Positions 53,021 through 62,718 of a stretch of 64,000 nt of DNA are shown here, piece after piece. This DNA is from CBDFKJ01 sp965248805. GTDB taxonomy: Bacteria; Pseudomonadota; Alphaproteobacteria; UBA6615. Where the stretch lies: the NCBI GenBank assembly GCA_965248805.1, contig CBDFKJ010000007.1:248001-312000 (forward strand). Direction: 5' to 3'. Positions within the stretch are counted from its first letter, which is position 1, and the number at the start of each line of letters is the position of its first letter. A program made the position numbers and the translations under genes. The notes beneath the pieces were generated by a model. The model did no database searches and was not told the origin of the DNA. It saw only the letters and a list, made by a program, of their open reading frames with translations.

Positions 53021-53425
53021 ATGCACTGGGCCGAGGACCTGATCGGCCGCCCGTGAGAAGCGGGCGGACGCGGACCGCACGCGTTCGACTGCTGGGGCCT
53101 GGTGCGCTGGTGCTGGCGCGAGCGCTTCGCCATCGAGGTGCCCGAGATCCCGGTCGATGCCGCGAACCTGCGCGCCGTGCTCGCAGGCTTCCGCAATTAC
53201 CCCGAGCGCCGGCGCTGGCAACTCGTGGATAGACCCTGTGAAGGCGATGCGGTGCTGATGCGCCAGTCCCGCCATCCGGTGCACGTCGGCCTGTGGCTCA
53301 CGGTCGACGGCGGCGGCGTGCTGAACGCCGCCCGCGGCATCGGTGTCGTGTTCCAGCCTCCCGTCGATCTCACGACCCACGGCTGGCGGATCGAGGGAAC
53401 CTACCGCTTCTCCGGAGACGCCTGA
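53021..53425 (+). pseudogene. NlpC/P60-type tail-tip peptidase with a nonsense codon
   Basis: ATG 53021 opens MHWAEDLIGRP, then TGA at 53054-53056 interrupts, and the same frame continues GGRGPHAFDCWGLVRWCWRE with the catalytic Cys, and HPVHVGLWLTVDGGG with the His. A one-base change from TGG (Trp) explains the stop. The enzyme normally cuts peptidoglycan during DNA entry. A product starting at 53102 would lack the catalytic Cys. Confidence 0.75.
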
Positions 53426-55440
53426 TGACCGGCACCGTGGTCATGCTGCACAACCCGTTCCGCCCGGAGCGGGGCAGGGACGTGATAGCCGTCACTGAGC
53501 CGCTCACCATCCGCGCCTGGCTCGATGCGCGACGTGTGGCGGCGTTCGATCGCCCGACGATCTGTCTCCGCAATGGCGAACCGGTTCTGCGCGGCCGCTG
53601 GGACGAGACGCTCATTGCCGAGAACGACCTGGCCGTGTTCGTGCCGCTGCCCCAGGGTGGCGGGGGCGGCAAGAACCCGCTGCGCACCGTCCTCATGCTC
53701 GCCGTCATGGTCGCCGCCCCCTATCTCGGTGGCGTCATCGCCGGGGCGCTGGGCGTCACCTCGGCCATCGGCGTCTCGCTCATCACCGCCGGCGTGACTC
53801 GTCGGCACCACCCTGGTCAATGTCCTGCTGCCGCCGCCCAAGCCCGCTGCGCCCAGCTTCGGCAAGGGCGTGCCGTCTCCCAGTCCGACCTATTCGCTGG
53901 CCGCCCAGGGTAACCAGGCGCGCCTCACCCAGCCGATCCCGGTGATCTACGGCCTCCACCGGGTCTATCCCGACCTCGCGGCTACACCGTGGGTGGAATA
54001 CAGGAACAACGACCAGTACCTGCATCAGCTGCACTGTATCGGCCAGGGCCAATACGACCTCGAGCAGGTCCGCATCGAGGACACGCCGATCGACTCGTTC
54101 GAAGAGGTGGAGACCCAGTTCGTTGCGCCCGGCGGCAGCGTCACCCTGTTCCAGGCCGACGTGGTGACGGCTCCCGAGGTCGCCGGCCAGGAACTGATCG
54201 GGGCCAATCAGCGGGAATCGGGCGAGGACGGCTGGGTCGGCCCCTTCATCGCCAACCCGGCCGGGACGAGGGCCACGGAAATCGGCATCGATGTGGTGAT
54301 GCCGCGCGGGCTCTATTACGCCAACGATGACGGCAGTCTCGGCAACCGCACCATTACGTGGGATGTCGAAGCCCGTGCCGTCGACGATGACGGTGTCGCC
54401 GCCGGTGATTGGATCGCGGTCGCTTCTGAGGGCGTGAGCGCGAACAAGAACACGCCGCAACGCAGAAGCTACCGCTACACGGTTGTGGTCGGACGCTACG
54501 AAGTCAGGCTCAGGCGCACCAACGACAAGATCAGCGATGCGCGCGCCGGCCATGAGATCCGCTGGGGCGGCCTCAAGATTTTCCGCGAAGATGCGCCTGC
54601 GTTCGGCGATGTGACGCTCCTGGCGGTCAGGATGCGGGCCACCGACAATCTCTCGCAGCGCTCGGCGCGGCTCGTCAACGTCATCGTCACTCGCAGGCTG
54701 CCGGTCTGGGGTCCGGAGACCGGCTGGTCGGAGCCGCAACCCACGCGCTCCATCGCCTGGGCCTTCGCCGACGCCGCCCGGGCGAAGTACGGGGCGGGTC
54801 TGGACGATGCCCGCATCGATCTCGCGTCACTCCATGCTCTCGATGCGGTATGGCAGGAGAGAGGCGACCGCTTCGATGCCGTGTTCGACCAGGGCCTCAC
54901 GGTCTGGGAGGCGCTTACCCGGATCGCCCGCTGCGGCCGGGCGCTGCCGTTCCTGCAAGGCGGCATCCTGCGGATCGCCCGCGATGCACCGCGCACCTTG
55001 CCCGTCGCGCTGTTCGGGCCCCGCAACATCGTCCGTGGCAGCTTCCGCGTCCAGTACGTCATGCCCGGCGAGGACACCGCCGACGCGGTGACCGTGACCT
55101 ACTTCTCAGAGCGCACATGGGCGCCGACGAGATCGTTGCCGCGTTGCCGGACAGCGCCACGGCCGACGGAGAGGACAGCGCCGAGAAGGCTGCCACGGTG
55201 GAGCTATTCGGCTGCACCGGCGGTACCCAAGCCATGCGTGAGGGTCTCTACATGGCCGCGGCCAATCGCTACCGCCGGCGCATCGTCACCTTCCGCACCG
55301 AGCTCGAGGGATTGGTCCCGACCTACGGCGATCTCATCGCCATCACCCACGACCTGCCGCGTTGGGGCCAGGGAGGCGAGGTGACGGCCGTTGACGGCCG
55401 GACGCTCACCCTGAGCGAGCCGCTTGAATGGGAGTCGGGG
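53425..55440 (+). pseudogene. Host-specificity / tail tip protein (TipJ/gpJ-like), multiply broken
   Basis: The gene starts MTGTVVMLHNPFRPERGRD and runs to SLITAGVT at about 53793. It continues one frame over as VGTTLVNVLLPPPKP and then QARLTQPIPVIYGLHRVYPD up to VTYFSERTW near 55110. It shifts again to ADEIVAALPDSATADGEDSA and ends at about 55440 in IS3-derived sequence. The middle portion (TDNLSQRSARLVNVIVTRRL) is typical of gpJ-like tail tips that bind the host receptor. Two frameshifts and a lost 3' end make it inactive. Confidence 0.8.
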
Positions 55441-55640
55441 GACGAGACGGCCGAGCCTCCAGTCCACCGGTATCCCAGGCTGCTGTGTGGGCGTATGGCG
55501 TTGTAGTGGCGGCGCCAGGATTCGATGAGAACCTGGGCTTCCTTGAGGGTATGGAAGATCTCCCCGTTCAGGAGCTCGTCGCGCAGCCGCGCGTTGAAGC
55601 TCTCGATGTAACCGTTCTCCCAGGGCGATCCCGGCCAGCC
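55431..55640 (-). mobile_element. IS3-family transposase, C-terminal fragment
   Basis: The minus-strand frame reads SPWENGYIESFNARLRDELL, TLKEAQVLIESWRRHYNAIR and PHSSLGYR, the integrase-core end of IS3-family OrfB with its catalytic Glu region. It is fused at one side to gpJ-like and at the other to mlaC sequence. No inverted repeats were identified. Confidence 0.82.
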
Positions 55641-56135
55641 GGCATCGCTTCGCCGCAAGTGCCATTCGAGCGCCACAGGGTGGGAATCGCCGCGCGCCGC
55701 ACGGCCGTCGACGATGGCAAAATGCTCCCCCTCAAGGCGGGCACCCTCGATCGACATCCCTGCTCCGAACCGGGCGAGGCGCGAAGCATGGGTGGCGACA
55801 ACGAAGTCCTCGAAGAGCTGAATATACTCGTCGCGCTCCGCCTCCGTGGCCTGCTGCCAGTACCAGCCCATGGCAAAACGGCCGATCAGGTCGACCTCGA
55901 AGTTCGATCTGAGAAGCTGACGCAGCTTGTCCGCGCGCGCACCGTCACTCAGCCCGTCGGCCCTGCCGATCTCGATGGCCTGCTCGCTCAGTTGGCGCAC
56001 GAAGTTGGCGGCTTGATCTGCATCATTCGCCCGCGCTGTGAACGACCCTCCCATTTGGAAAGCCAGCACCGCGGCGACCGTGGCGACGGCCAGCGACTGG
56101 CGGCGCGAGAACGTCCGCCGTTTTGAATGGGCCAA
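55641..56135 (-). pseudogene. mlaC: MlaC-like periplasmic phospholipid-binding protein, truncated
   Basis: The first 165 residues have a Tat-like/Sec signal (KRRTFSRRQSLAVATVAAVL) and MlaC/Ttg2D text (LRQLLRSNFEVDLIGRFAMG, EYIQLFEDFVVATHASRLAR, WHLRRSDAGW). At the point where the family continues with the last strand, an IS3 transposase end follows in the same frame (GSPWENGY), giving a chimeric open frame of 270 codons. MlaC shuttles phospholipids between membranes; this copy lacks its C-terminus. No mla partners are adjacent. Confidence 0.82.
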
Positions 56136-56223
56136 AGCTTCGTTCCTACCTGTCTCACGACTTCAACTGCCGCCGCGTTCACAGGTAACAGAACGGCGTA
56201 AAGATTTTGTTAGGAATTGGCGC

Positions 56224-56451
56224 TCAGAGCGGACAGGTTTTTGGCGTTGCCTGCAGCCCGTCGATCGCCTTGATGATGCGCCGCCACGTCGCGGAGCCGG
56301 ACAGCGCACCAGCGTCTAGCAGAAGGTCGGCCTCCATCGCGGCGTGGATCGCTGCGTCGGCCTCATATTGATCAATGAGCAGCTTAGCAGACTGGTAGAT
56401 CTCCTTCTCCGAAAGCGCGCGAGGTTCGCCAATCGCCGCCGCGCTGTGATG
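56224..56451 (-). CDS. Small helical protein without a visible start codon
   Basis: The minus-strand frame reads GEPRALSEKEIYQSAKLLID, QYEADAAIHAAMEADLLLD and WRRIIKAIDGLQATPKTCPL, ending with TGA. The spacing of Ala/Leu and the Trp resembles small DUF6961-type proteins. A TAG lies just before the usable region and no ATG, GTG or TTG occurs before the conserved part, so the start is lost or non-standard. The rest of 56136-56705 shows no gene. Confidence 0.4.
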   Translation of the reverse strand, partial: HHSAAAIGEPRALSEKEIYQSAKLLIDQYEADAAIHAAMEADLLLDAGALSGSATWRRIIKAIDGLQATPKTCPL

Positions 56452-56705
56452 CTAGACTGACGCCATCCGCTGAGGCGGCGACGACCGGGGGCCAAGAGTT
56501 GGCGCTCGGCGATCAAGCGCCTGAGCGGCGAACGGAACGACGAATGGCCGATCAAAGCCGGAGACCCGGGCCGGCCCGCTTGTCGCGGGCGCCGGTGTGC
56601 TAGCGTGTGCCTGGACAGCTATCCCGGGGACTAAACGATGCAAAGCATCCTTCATGTCGCGACGAGGTACAGCCCGGCGCTGCGCTCTGTGGCGCCCGAA
56701 GCCCC

Positions 56706-57590
56706 ATGATGGATCCCCAGTTCGAGATCGTCTCGCTTTGCGGGTCGCGTTCGAGGAAGCGTTGCATGGAGTATGCTCTCGTGCTTCAGGCCGTGGGCAT
56801 CCGATGCGATGTGCTGCCCCGCGACAGTGAGTTCGCTCTGGTGGTTCATGTGCGAGACGGGGCCCGCGCCCGGGAGCAGCTCAGGCTCTATCTGCACGAA
56901 AACCGGGCGAGGCCACCCCGCGTCGATCCTCGCCTTGGGGTTCATGATGGACTGACCTGCGCGTGCCTCTATGGCGTGACAATACTGCTCATGGGCATCC
57001 TACAACGGGACCAGGCATTCTCCCTCGACTGGTGGCGGGCGGGCATGAGCCACGCCGGCCTGATCCGGGAGGGCGAGTGGTGGCGCGCCGTGACGGCGCT
57101 TAGCCTTCACGCCGATTCGGTCCACCTGGCCGGCAACCTGGTCTTCGGCCTCGCCTTCGGCTTTCTCGCGGGCGAGCTCCTGGGCTGGGGGCTCGCGTGG
57201 TTCGGAATGCTGCTCGCGGGCTCGCTCGGCAACGCCCTCAATGCCCTCGTCCAGGCCCCGGGCCACACATCGATCGGGGCGTCCACGGCGGTCTTCGCGA
57301 CCCTGGGCATCCTCGCAGCCTACACCTGGAAACGGCGGCGGACTCGGATCAATCGTTGGGTGCCCTTGGGGGGCGGAGTTGCGCTTCTCGCCTTCATCGG
57401 GATGGGTGGCGAACGGACCGATATCTTCGCCCACTTCGCGGGCTTCGGCTCGGGGTGCCTGTTCGGTCTCGCCTTCTGGGTGTTGGAGACCCGCTCGCTG
57501 CTCGCGGCGTGGCACAAGCATACCTTGGGGCTCGCCGCCTTCCTATTCTTCGCTCTGGCATGGACCCTGGCGCTTCTGGCCCACGGATAG
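56706..57590 (+). CDS. Rhomboid-family intramembrane serine protease
   Basis: The 294-residue protein has a soluble N-terminal domain (about 1-80, DUF2007-like) and six or seven membrane segments. The catalytic dyad is Ser193 in SIGASTAVF and His243 in DIFAHFAGFGSG; His135 and Asn144 (SLHADSVHLAGNLVF) complete the site. It cleaves membrane proteins within the bilayer. The ATG at 56706 is followed by a second ATG at 56709. Confidence 0.9.
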   Translation: MMDPQFEIVSLCGSRSRKRCMEYALVLQAVGIRCDVLPRDSEFALVVHVRDGARAREQLRLYLHENRARPPRVDPRLGVHDGLTCACLYGVTILLMGILQRDQAFSLDWWRAGMSHAGLIREGEWWRAVTALSLHADSVHLAGNLVFGLAFGFLAGELLGWGLAWFGMLLAGSLGNALNALVQAPGHTSIGASTAVFATLGILAAYTWKRRRTRINRWVPLGGGVALLAFIGMGGERTDIFAHFAGFGSGCLFGLAFWVLETRSLLAAWHKHTLGLAAFLFFALAWTLALLAHG

Positions 57591-57649
57591 CGATCAAATT
57601 GGCCGGCACGGGCGGATGCGGGCATACCACTCTTCTGCCTAGCCATCGC

Positions 57650-58357
57650 CTAAGGAGTGAGCGCGGCGACTACGTCGGAGTAGGCGTCGAGGGCGCGCTG
57701 TCCAACGGGCGTCAACTCATAAGTGCCGCGCTCGATCCGTTGGAACCAGCCATAGACATCACGCTGGAGTATTCGTGGTGCACGATGGATACCTGTCTCC
57801 GATTTTACGACGACGGCCTTGCTGGGGCCACCTTGATCGAGGAATCAGGCACACCTCAGTGCCTCCTGGCGATATGCGGTCACTATCGGTCGTTTGCTGG
57901 AACCACCTTGATTGGGATCGCCTACCCGTCGTTGGAACTCTCGGAGCAGCATGGCGCGCCCGCGCTTGTTAGTGCGGGGCTGATAGCGTGCCGGATCGAG
58001 GTGAACTTCAACGCCTGCCGGCTCGTCGCCACCAATACGGACCGAGATGAGACCGAGACCGAGCAATCGGCATAGTTTCAGAATGTCGCGATAGTTGCGG
58101 TGCCAGATCGTTGACCTCTGGCGGGCAGTCGCCACCGCAAATGCGAGGTAGACAACGTCGGTCATGGATTGGCGCCGAATCCCCTGAAACAATAATGGCA
58201 GCGTGAAGGTCGTCTTCAGCTCGACGATCACAAGCTCATCGTCGGCGCGCACTGCCACGACATCGCAGTTCGACACGTCACTTTTCACGCTGTAGCCCTG
58301 ACCTTCCAGGAAAGCCTTGATGGGTTGGTAAAGGTCAGTTTCTCGAAGCTTTGGCAT
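57650..58357 (-). pseudogene. DUF2161-like putative PD-(D/E)XK protein with an in-frame TGA
   Basis: The protein starts MPKLRETDLYQPIKAFLEGQ and has SNCDVVAVRADDELVIVELK, the Asp and Glu-x-Lys of a nuclease-like fold. It runs to RQEALRCA at 57848. TGA at 57845-57847 interrupts, but the same frame continues GGPSKAVVVKSETGIHRAPR, DVYGWFQRIERGTYELTPVG and stops with TAG at 57650. The full length of about 235 residues is normal for DUF2161. A single substitution therefore truncates it at 170 residues. Confidence 0.78.
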
Positions 58358-58594
58358 GCGAGGTCAGCAGCGACGGGGTTCCAGGTATCGGTGCTGATAT
58401 CACGATTCGCATCGACCGGAAGCGGTGATGAGGCAGAAGCGGACCTGACCGCCCCAAACGGAACATCGTCACCCGGACTTCCGCAATCGAGGTCACAGCA
58501 GACGCGCCGTCAGACGTTCTGAAAGGGCGCGATTAGCCAACCGCAGACACCGAAACAATCTGGGCCGATAGACGCGACCGCGCCACCTTCCCGG
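58358..58594. other. Short intergenic stretch, nothing recognised
   Basis: No gene, repeat or clear terminator for the urease operon is visible. Confidence 0.4.
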
Positions 58595-59227
58595 TCAATG
58601 CTGTGCACCCTCGGCCAAACCGCTGCTGTTCTCAATAAATGTAACAATCGTGTCGACGCCCGTGCCGTTACGCAGATTGCTGAACACAAACGGGCGATCG
58701 CCGCGCATGCGCCGTGCGTCGCGCTCCATGACGTCGAGGCTGGCACCGACGTGCGACGCCAGATCGATCTTGTTGATCACCAGGAGATCGGACCGTGTGA
58801 TGCCGGGCCCGCCCTTTCGCGGGATCTTGTCGCCGGCGGCGACGTCGATGACGTAGATAGTCAGATCCGCGAGTTCGGGGCTGAAGGTCGCGGCCAGGTT
58901 GTCTCCGCCCGATTCGATGAGGATCAGCGCAAGGTCGGAGAATTTCGTCGTAAGATCGTCGATGGCCGCAAGATTGATCGAGGCGTCTTCTCGGATCGCG
59001 GTGTGCGGACAACCGCCCGTCTCCACGCCCACGATACGCTCTACCGGCAGCGCGCCGGCGCTGATCAAGAACTCAGCGTCCTCTCGCGTGTAAATGTCAT
59101 TAGTGACGGCCGCGATTTCATGACGATCCCCCATGGTCTTGCACAGGGCAGTCATCAGGGCTGTCTTGCCGGAACCGACGGGGCCGCCAATGCCAACGCG
59201 CATGGGTCCGTTGGGGGATGCATTCAT
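58595..59227 (-). CDS. ureG: Urease accessory GTPase UreG
   Basis: The 210-residue protein has P-loop GIGGPVGSGKTALMTAL, the Cys-Pro-His nickel motif GGCPHTAIREDAS, IESGGDNLAATF and the base-recognition text INKIDLA. UreG hydrolyses GTP while delivering nickel to the urease active site in complex with UreF and UreD. The ATG at 59227 (MNASPNGPMRVGIGG) fits the family; the frame extends further upstream. It overlaps ureF by 4 bp and is the last gene of the operon. Confidence 0.95.
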   Translation of the reverse strand: MNASPNGPMRVGIGGPVGSGKTALMTALCKTMGDRHEIAAVTNDIYTREDAEFLISAGALPVERIVGVETGGCPHTAIREDASINLAAIDDLTTKFSDLALILIESGGDNLAATFSPELADLTIYVIDVAAGDKIPRKGGPGITRSDLLVINKIDLASHVGASLDVMERDARRMRGDRPFVFSNLRNGTGVDTIVTFIENSSGLAEGAQH

Positions 59228-59913
59228 GTGCGAAACAACCTCGTGTGCTGCGTTTCGTGTCGCATTGAAGCGATATCGGCCAACACGCACGCGCCACCAA
59301 CATCATCGAGGTCGGCGTCGAGCGCCCCGCGCGCCGTCGTGTGCACCGCCGGTTCCAATCGCGCGATCACACGCAGGCCGTCGCTTTGCCCCAGTGGGAT
59401 CAGGCGAACACCCGCGGACACCAGATTGGCTCCCCAAGCGTGCAGATAGGCGACGAGGGCGCTGGTGAGCGGGACGGCGTGTCCCGCCGCCGCACACGCC
59501 ACAGCGATGGGGTAGGCAATGTCACCCCTCCATGCCGACTGCAGCCGATCGAGCGCGGGACATTGCCAGGCCGACCGCGTCGCCGCTACAAACGCCTTTC
59601 CCTGAGCGGTCGTCTCGAGGTGACGTTCGCGTGACGCAGCCAGCGCCGTCGCCAGCTCCGCCGTCGTAGCGAGCGCGATGGCGTCGCTCGATGCCGCCGC
59701 GCGCCAAGCATGGGCGAACAGGATTGCATCGGTGCGCCCGCTGCCGCAGCGCAGCACGTCGTTGATCCAACCGCAGAGACTCTCGGCGGTCGCGACATCG
59801 CCTTGCTCGATCGCCCTTTCGAGGCCGTGCGAATAGCTGAAGGCGCCGACTGGATAGGACGGCGACAACCAGGCCATCAGGCGGTAGAGGGCGTGATCAG
59901 TCGACGCGGTCAT
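59224..59913 (-). CDS. ureF: Urease accessory protein UreF
   Basis: The 229-residue all-alpha protein has the family start LMAWLSPSYPVGAFSYSHGL, then CGSGRTDAILFAHAWRA and SALVAYLHAWGANLVSAGVR. UreF bridges UreD and UreG in the maturation complex. I use ATG 59913 (MTASTDHALYR), which overlaps the ureE end by 17 bp; the frame extends upstream to 59967. Confidence 0.93.
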   Translation of the reverse strand: MTASTDHALYRLMAWLSPSYPVGAFSYSHGLERAIEQGDVATAESLCGWINDVLRCGSGRTDAILFAHAWRAAASSDAIALATTAELATALAASRERHLETTAQGKAFVAATRSAWQCPALDRLQSAWRGDIAYPIAVACAAAGHAVPLTSALVAYLHAWGANLVSAGVRLIPLGQSDGLRVIARLEPAVHTTARGALDADLDDVGGACVLADIASMRHETQHTRLFRT

Positions 59914-60358
59914 GGTGATGCGTTGTACTGTGCGCATAGGCGCCGCCTTCGGGCTCGAAGGGTGCACTTACGCCCGCGACTTCTGCTCCCTGGCCGCGCA
60001 GCATGTCGACGATTACCGAATCGGCGCGCAAGCGCAGACGATCCGGCAGGATCTGCGCCGGCACGTGGCGGTTGCCGACATGCCACGCATATCGAGCGAG
60101 CTCCTGCCCTGACTCGGCGCGGATCTCCACCAAGGGCTCGGCGGCCGCCCGCACCACGATGATCCGCCCGTCGTCTAACTCCAGCGCGTCTCCGTCTGTC
60201 AACGTCACGGGGCGCGGGAGGTCGAGCAGAAAGCGCGTGCCTCCCTCGGCAACCATCACGCGCCGGCGTCGATGGCGGTCATTATAGTCGAGCGTGACGG
60301 AGCCCGCTGGCGTGCCTTGCCATTCGCCGGTGGCCACTATGCGCGCGACGCGGAGCAT
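59897..60358 (-). CDS. ureE: Urease accessory protein UreE
   Basis: The 153-residue protein has the peptide-binding N-domain (TLDYNDRHRRRRVMVAEGGT) and the metal-binding domain (YAWHVGNRHVPAQILPDRLR), ending in a short His-rich tail (HSTTHHHD). UreE supplies nickel to UreG. It begins 3 bp after the ureC stop. Confidence 0.93.
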   Translation of the reverse strand: MLRVARIVATGEWQGTPAGSVTLDYNDRHRRRRVMVAEGGTRFLLDLPRPVTLTDGDALELDDGRIIVVRAAAEPLVEIRAESGQELARYAWHVGNRHVPAQILPDRLRLRADSVIVDMLRGQGAEVAGVSAPFEPEGGAYAHSTTHHHDRVD

Positions 60359-60361
60359 CCC

Positions 60362-62071
60362 TCAAAACAGAAAATAACGCTGCGCCATCGGCAATTCCGC
60401 CGCCGGCTCGCACGTGAGCAGTTCGCCGTCCGCGCGCACCTCGTAGGTCTCCGCGTCGACCTCGATATGCGGCATGGCGGAGTTGTGGACCATGTCGGAC
60501 TTGGTGACGGCCCGCGTATTGTCGACAGCGACGACGCGGCGCTTGAGCTCCAAATCGCGATCGATCCCGTCTTCAAGCGCGGCCTTGCTGACGAAGGTGA
60601 GCGTGCTGGCCGCGAGCGCACTGCCGAACGCGGCAAACATCAGCCGGTAGTGCACCGGTTGCGGCGTCGGGATCGACGCGTTGGGATCACCCATGGGCGA
60701 GGCGATAATCGAGCCCGCCTTAATCACCATGTCCGGCTTCACGCCGAAGAAGGCCGGATGCCACAGCACCAGGTCGGCGAGCTTGCCCGGCTCGACCGAG
60801 CCGACGTGGGCCGACATGCCGTGGGCGATCGCCGGGTTGATCGTGTATTTCGCGATGTACCGTTTGATCCGTGCATTGTCGTTGTCGCCACTCTCCTCGC
60901 CGAGCCGGCCGCGTTGGCGACGCATCTTGTCGGCCGTCTGCCACGTGCGGATCAACACTTCGCCCACGCGGCCCATGGCCTGGCTATCGGAGGCGATGAT
61001 CGAGAACGCGCCCAGATCGTGCAGGATGTCCTCGGCAGCCATGGTTTCCTTGCGGATACGTGACTCCGCAAAGGCAACGTCCTCCGGAATCTTGGGATCC
61101 AAGTGATGGCAGACCATCAGCATGTCGAGGTGCTCGTCCACCGTGTTCACAGTGTAGGGCCGGGTCGGGTTGGTCGACGATGGCAGCACGTTCGCTAGAC
61201 CACAGACGCGGATAATATCCGGCGCGTGGCCGCCGCCTGCACCCTCCGTATGAAAGGTATGGATAGTGCGATCGCCGATGGCCTCGATTGTACGTTCGAC
61301 GAAGCCCGACTCGTTCAGCGTGTCAGTGTGGATCATGACCTGCACGTCGAGCGTGTCGGCGACCGACAGGCAGCAGTCGATCGCGGCGGGCGTGGTCCCC
61401 CAATCCTCGTGCAGTTTGAGGCACGATGCGCCGGCGCGCACCTGCTCGACGAGCGCCTCGGGGCGGCTGGCGTTGCCCTTGCCGGCGAAGGCGAGGTTGA
61501 CGGGCAGGCCCTCGGCCGCCTGCAGCATGCGCGCGATGTGCCAAGGCCCCGGCGTGCACGTGGTGGCGTTGGTGCCGGCGGCCGGGCCGGTGCCGCCGCC
61601 AATCATCGTGGTGACGCCGCTCATCAACGCCTCTTCCACCTGCTGCGGGCAGATGAAGTGGATGTGTGCGTCGATGCCGCCGGCCGTCAGTAGCTTGCCT
61701 TCACCAGCGATCGCCTCCGTGCCCGGTCCGATGATGATATCAACGTCGGGCTGCACGTCCGGATTGCCGGCCTTGCCGATGCCGGCGATGCGGCCGTCTG
61801 CGATCCCGACGTCGGCCTTAACGATACCCCAATGGTCGATGATCAGCGCGTTGGTGATGACGGTATCGACCGCGCCGCCGGCGCGCGTGACCTGGCTCTG
61901 ACCCATGCCGTCGCGAATGACTTTCCCGCCGCCGAATTTGACCTCTTCGCCATAGGTGGTCAGGTCGCGCTCGACCTCGACGATCAGTTCGGTGTCGGCC
62001 AGGCGCACGCGGTCACCGACGGTGGGACCGTACATCGCAGCATACGCAGCCCGGCTCATGCGATAGGGCAT
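60362..62071 (-). CDS. ureC: Urease alpha subunit UreC
   Basis: The 569-residue catalytic subunit has nickel ligands in GIDAHIHFICPQQVEEAL, the carbamylated Lys in LKLHEDWGTTPAAI, HTDTLNESGFVE, the flap VCHHLDPKIPEDVAFAES with its Cys-His pair, and the Asp ligand in IASDSQAMGRVGE. All active-site residues look intact. It hydrolyses urea to ammonia and carbamate. ureB lies 3 bp upstream. Confidence 0.97.
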   Translation of the reverse strand: MPYRMSRAAYAAMYGPTVGDRVRLADTELIVEVERDLTTYGEEVKFGGGKVIRDGMGQSQVTRAGGAVDTVITNALIIDHWGIVKADVGIADGRIAGIGKAGNPDVQPDVDIIIGPGTEAIAGEGKLLTAGGIDAHIHFICPQQVEEALMSGVTTMIGGGTGPAAGTNATTCTPGPWHIARMLQAAEGLPVNLAFAGKGNASRPEALVEQVRAGASCLKLHEDWGTTPAAIDCCLSVADTLDVQVMIHTDTLNESGFVERTIEAIGDRTIHTFHTEGAGGGHAPDIIRVCGLANVLPSSTNPTRPYTVNTVDEHLDMLMVCHHLDPKIPEDVAFAESRIRKETMAAEDILHDLGAFSIIASDSQAMGRVGEVLIRTWQTADKMRRQRGRLGEESGDNDNARIKRYIAKYTINPAIAHGMSAHVGSVEPGKLADLVLWHPAFFGVKPDMVIKAGSIIASPMGDPNASIPTPQPVHYRLMFAAFGSALAASTLTFVSKAALEDGIDRDLELKRRVVAVDNTRAVTKSDMVHNSAMPHIEVDAETYEVRADGELLTCEPAAELPMAQRYFLF

Positions 62072-62074
62072 CGG

Positions 62075-62398
62075 CTAGGCTCCCTCCCCCGACTCCAGCG
62101 CACCCATGACGCGCTGGTCAAAGCCACACGCGATCCGCGCCCCGCGATACGGCACCAGGTCGACCGCGCGCGTCTGGCCCGGCTCGAACCGCACGGCGGT
62201 TCCCGCCGGAATGTCGAGCCGCCTGCCGAACGCACGCTCGCGACTGAAACTGAGCGCGGTGTTGACTTCGTAGAAGTGATAGTGCGAGCCTACCTGCACC
62301 GGCCGGTCGCCGGTGTTGGCGACGTCGAGCGTGACGGCATCGAGACCAGCGTTCAGCACGATCTCGCCGTCGGCGGGAAACATTTCGCCTGGGATCAT
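62075..62398 (-). CDS. ureB: Urease beta subunit UreB
   Basis: The 107-residue protein has family text MIPGEMFPADGEIVLNAGLD, RPVQVGSHYHFYEVNTALSF and RLDIPAGTAVRFEPGQTRAV. It packs around UreC in the (ABC)3 trimer. Separate ureA, ureB and ureC genes are the usual proteobacterial arrangement. Confidence 0.96.
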   Translation of the reverse strand: MIPGEMFPADGEIVLNAGLDAVTLDVANTGDRPVQVGSHYHFYEVNTALSFSRERAFGRRLDIPAGTAVRFEPGQTRAVDLVPYRGARIACGFDQRVMGALESGEGA

Positions 62399-62405
62399 GG
62401 CGCTC

Positions 62406-62708
62406 TCATCGGATTGGCATGTGGACGGTGACCAGCTTGACGCCGTCGGGAAAGGTCGCCTCGACCTGCACTTCGTCGATCATCTCGGCTACGCCCTCCA
62501 TAACTTGCGCACGCTCAAGCACCCGCGCACCCGCATCCATCAGATCGGCGACGCTGCGCCCATCGCGCGCGCCCTCCAGCACAAAGTCAGAGATCAACGC
62601 CACCGCCTCCGGATGGTTGAGCCTGACGCCGCGCTCAAACCGTCGCCGTGCCACGTGTGCGGCCATGGCGATCAGCAGCTTGTCTTTCTCACGCGGTGTC
62701 AGATGCAT
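62406..62708 (-). CDS. ureA: Urease gamma subunit UreA
   Basis: The 100-residue protein starts MHLTPREKDKLLIAMAAHVA and shows RLNHPEAVALISDFVLEGAR and EVQVEATFPDGVKLVTVHMP, diagnostic of UreA. It is a structural subunit of urease. The ureD stop lies 10 bp upstream. Confidence 0.96.
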   Translation of the reverse strand: MHLTPREKDKLLIAMAAHVARRRFERGVRLNHPEAVALISDFVLEGARDGRSVADLMDAGARVLERAQVMEGVAEMIDEVQVEATFPDGVKLVTVHMPIR

Positions 62709-62718
62709 GGCATGGGCC

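Noticed and set aside
8746..55440. Gene transfer agent rather than prophage
   Set aside because: The late genes follow lambda order with gpA-type terminase, gpW, gpD and gpE; the typical Rhodobacter-type transfer-agent head genes are not present.
53054..57847. TGA recoding (selenocysteine or code change) at 53054 and 57845
   Set aside because: Most intact genes in the window, including ParB-methyltransferase and capsid genes, use TGA as stop, and neither site has a selenocysteine-like context; nonsense mutation is simpler.
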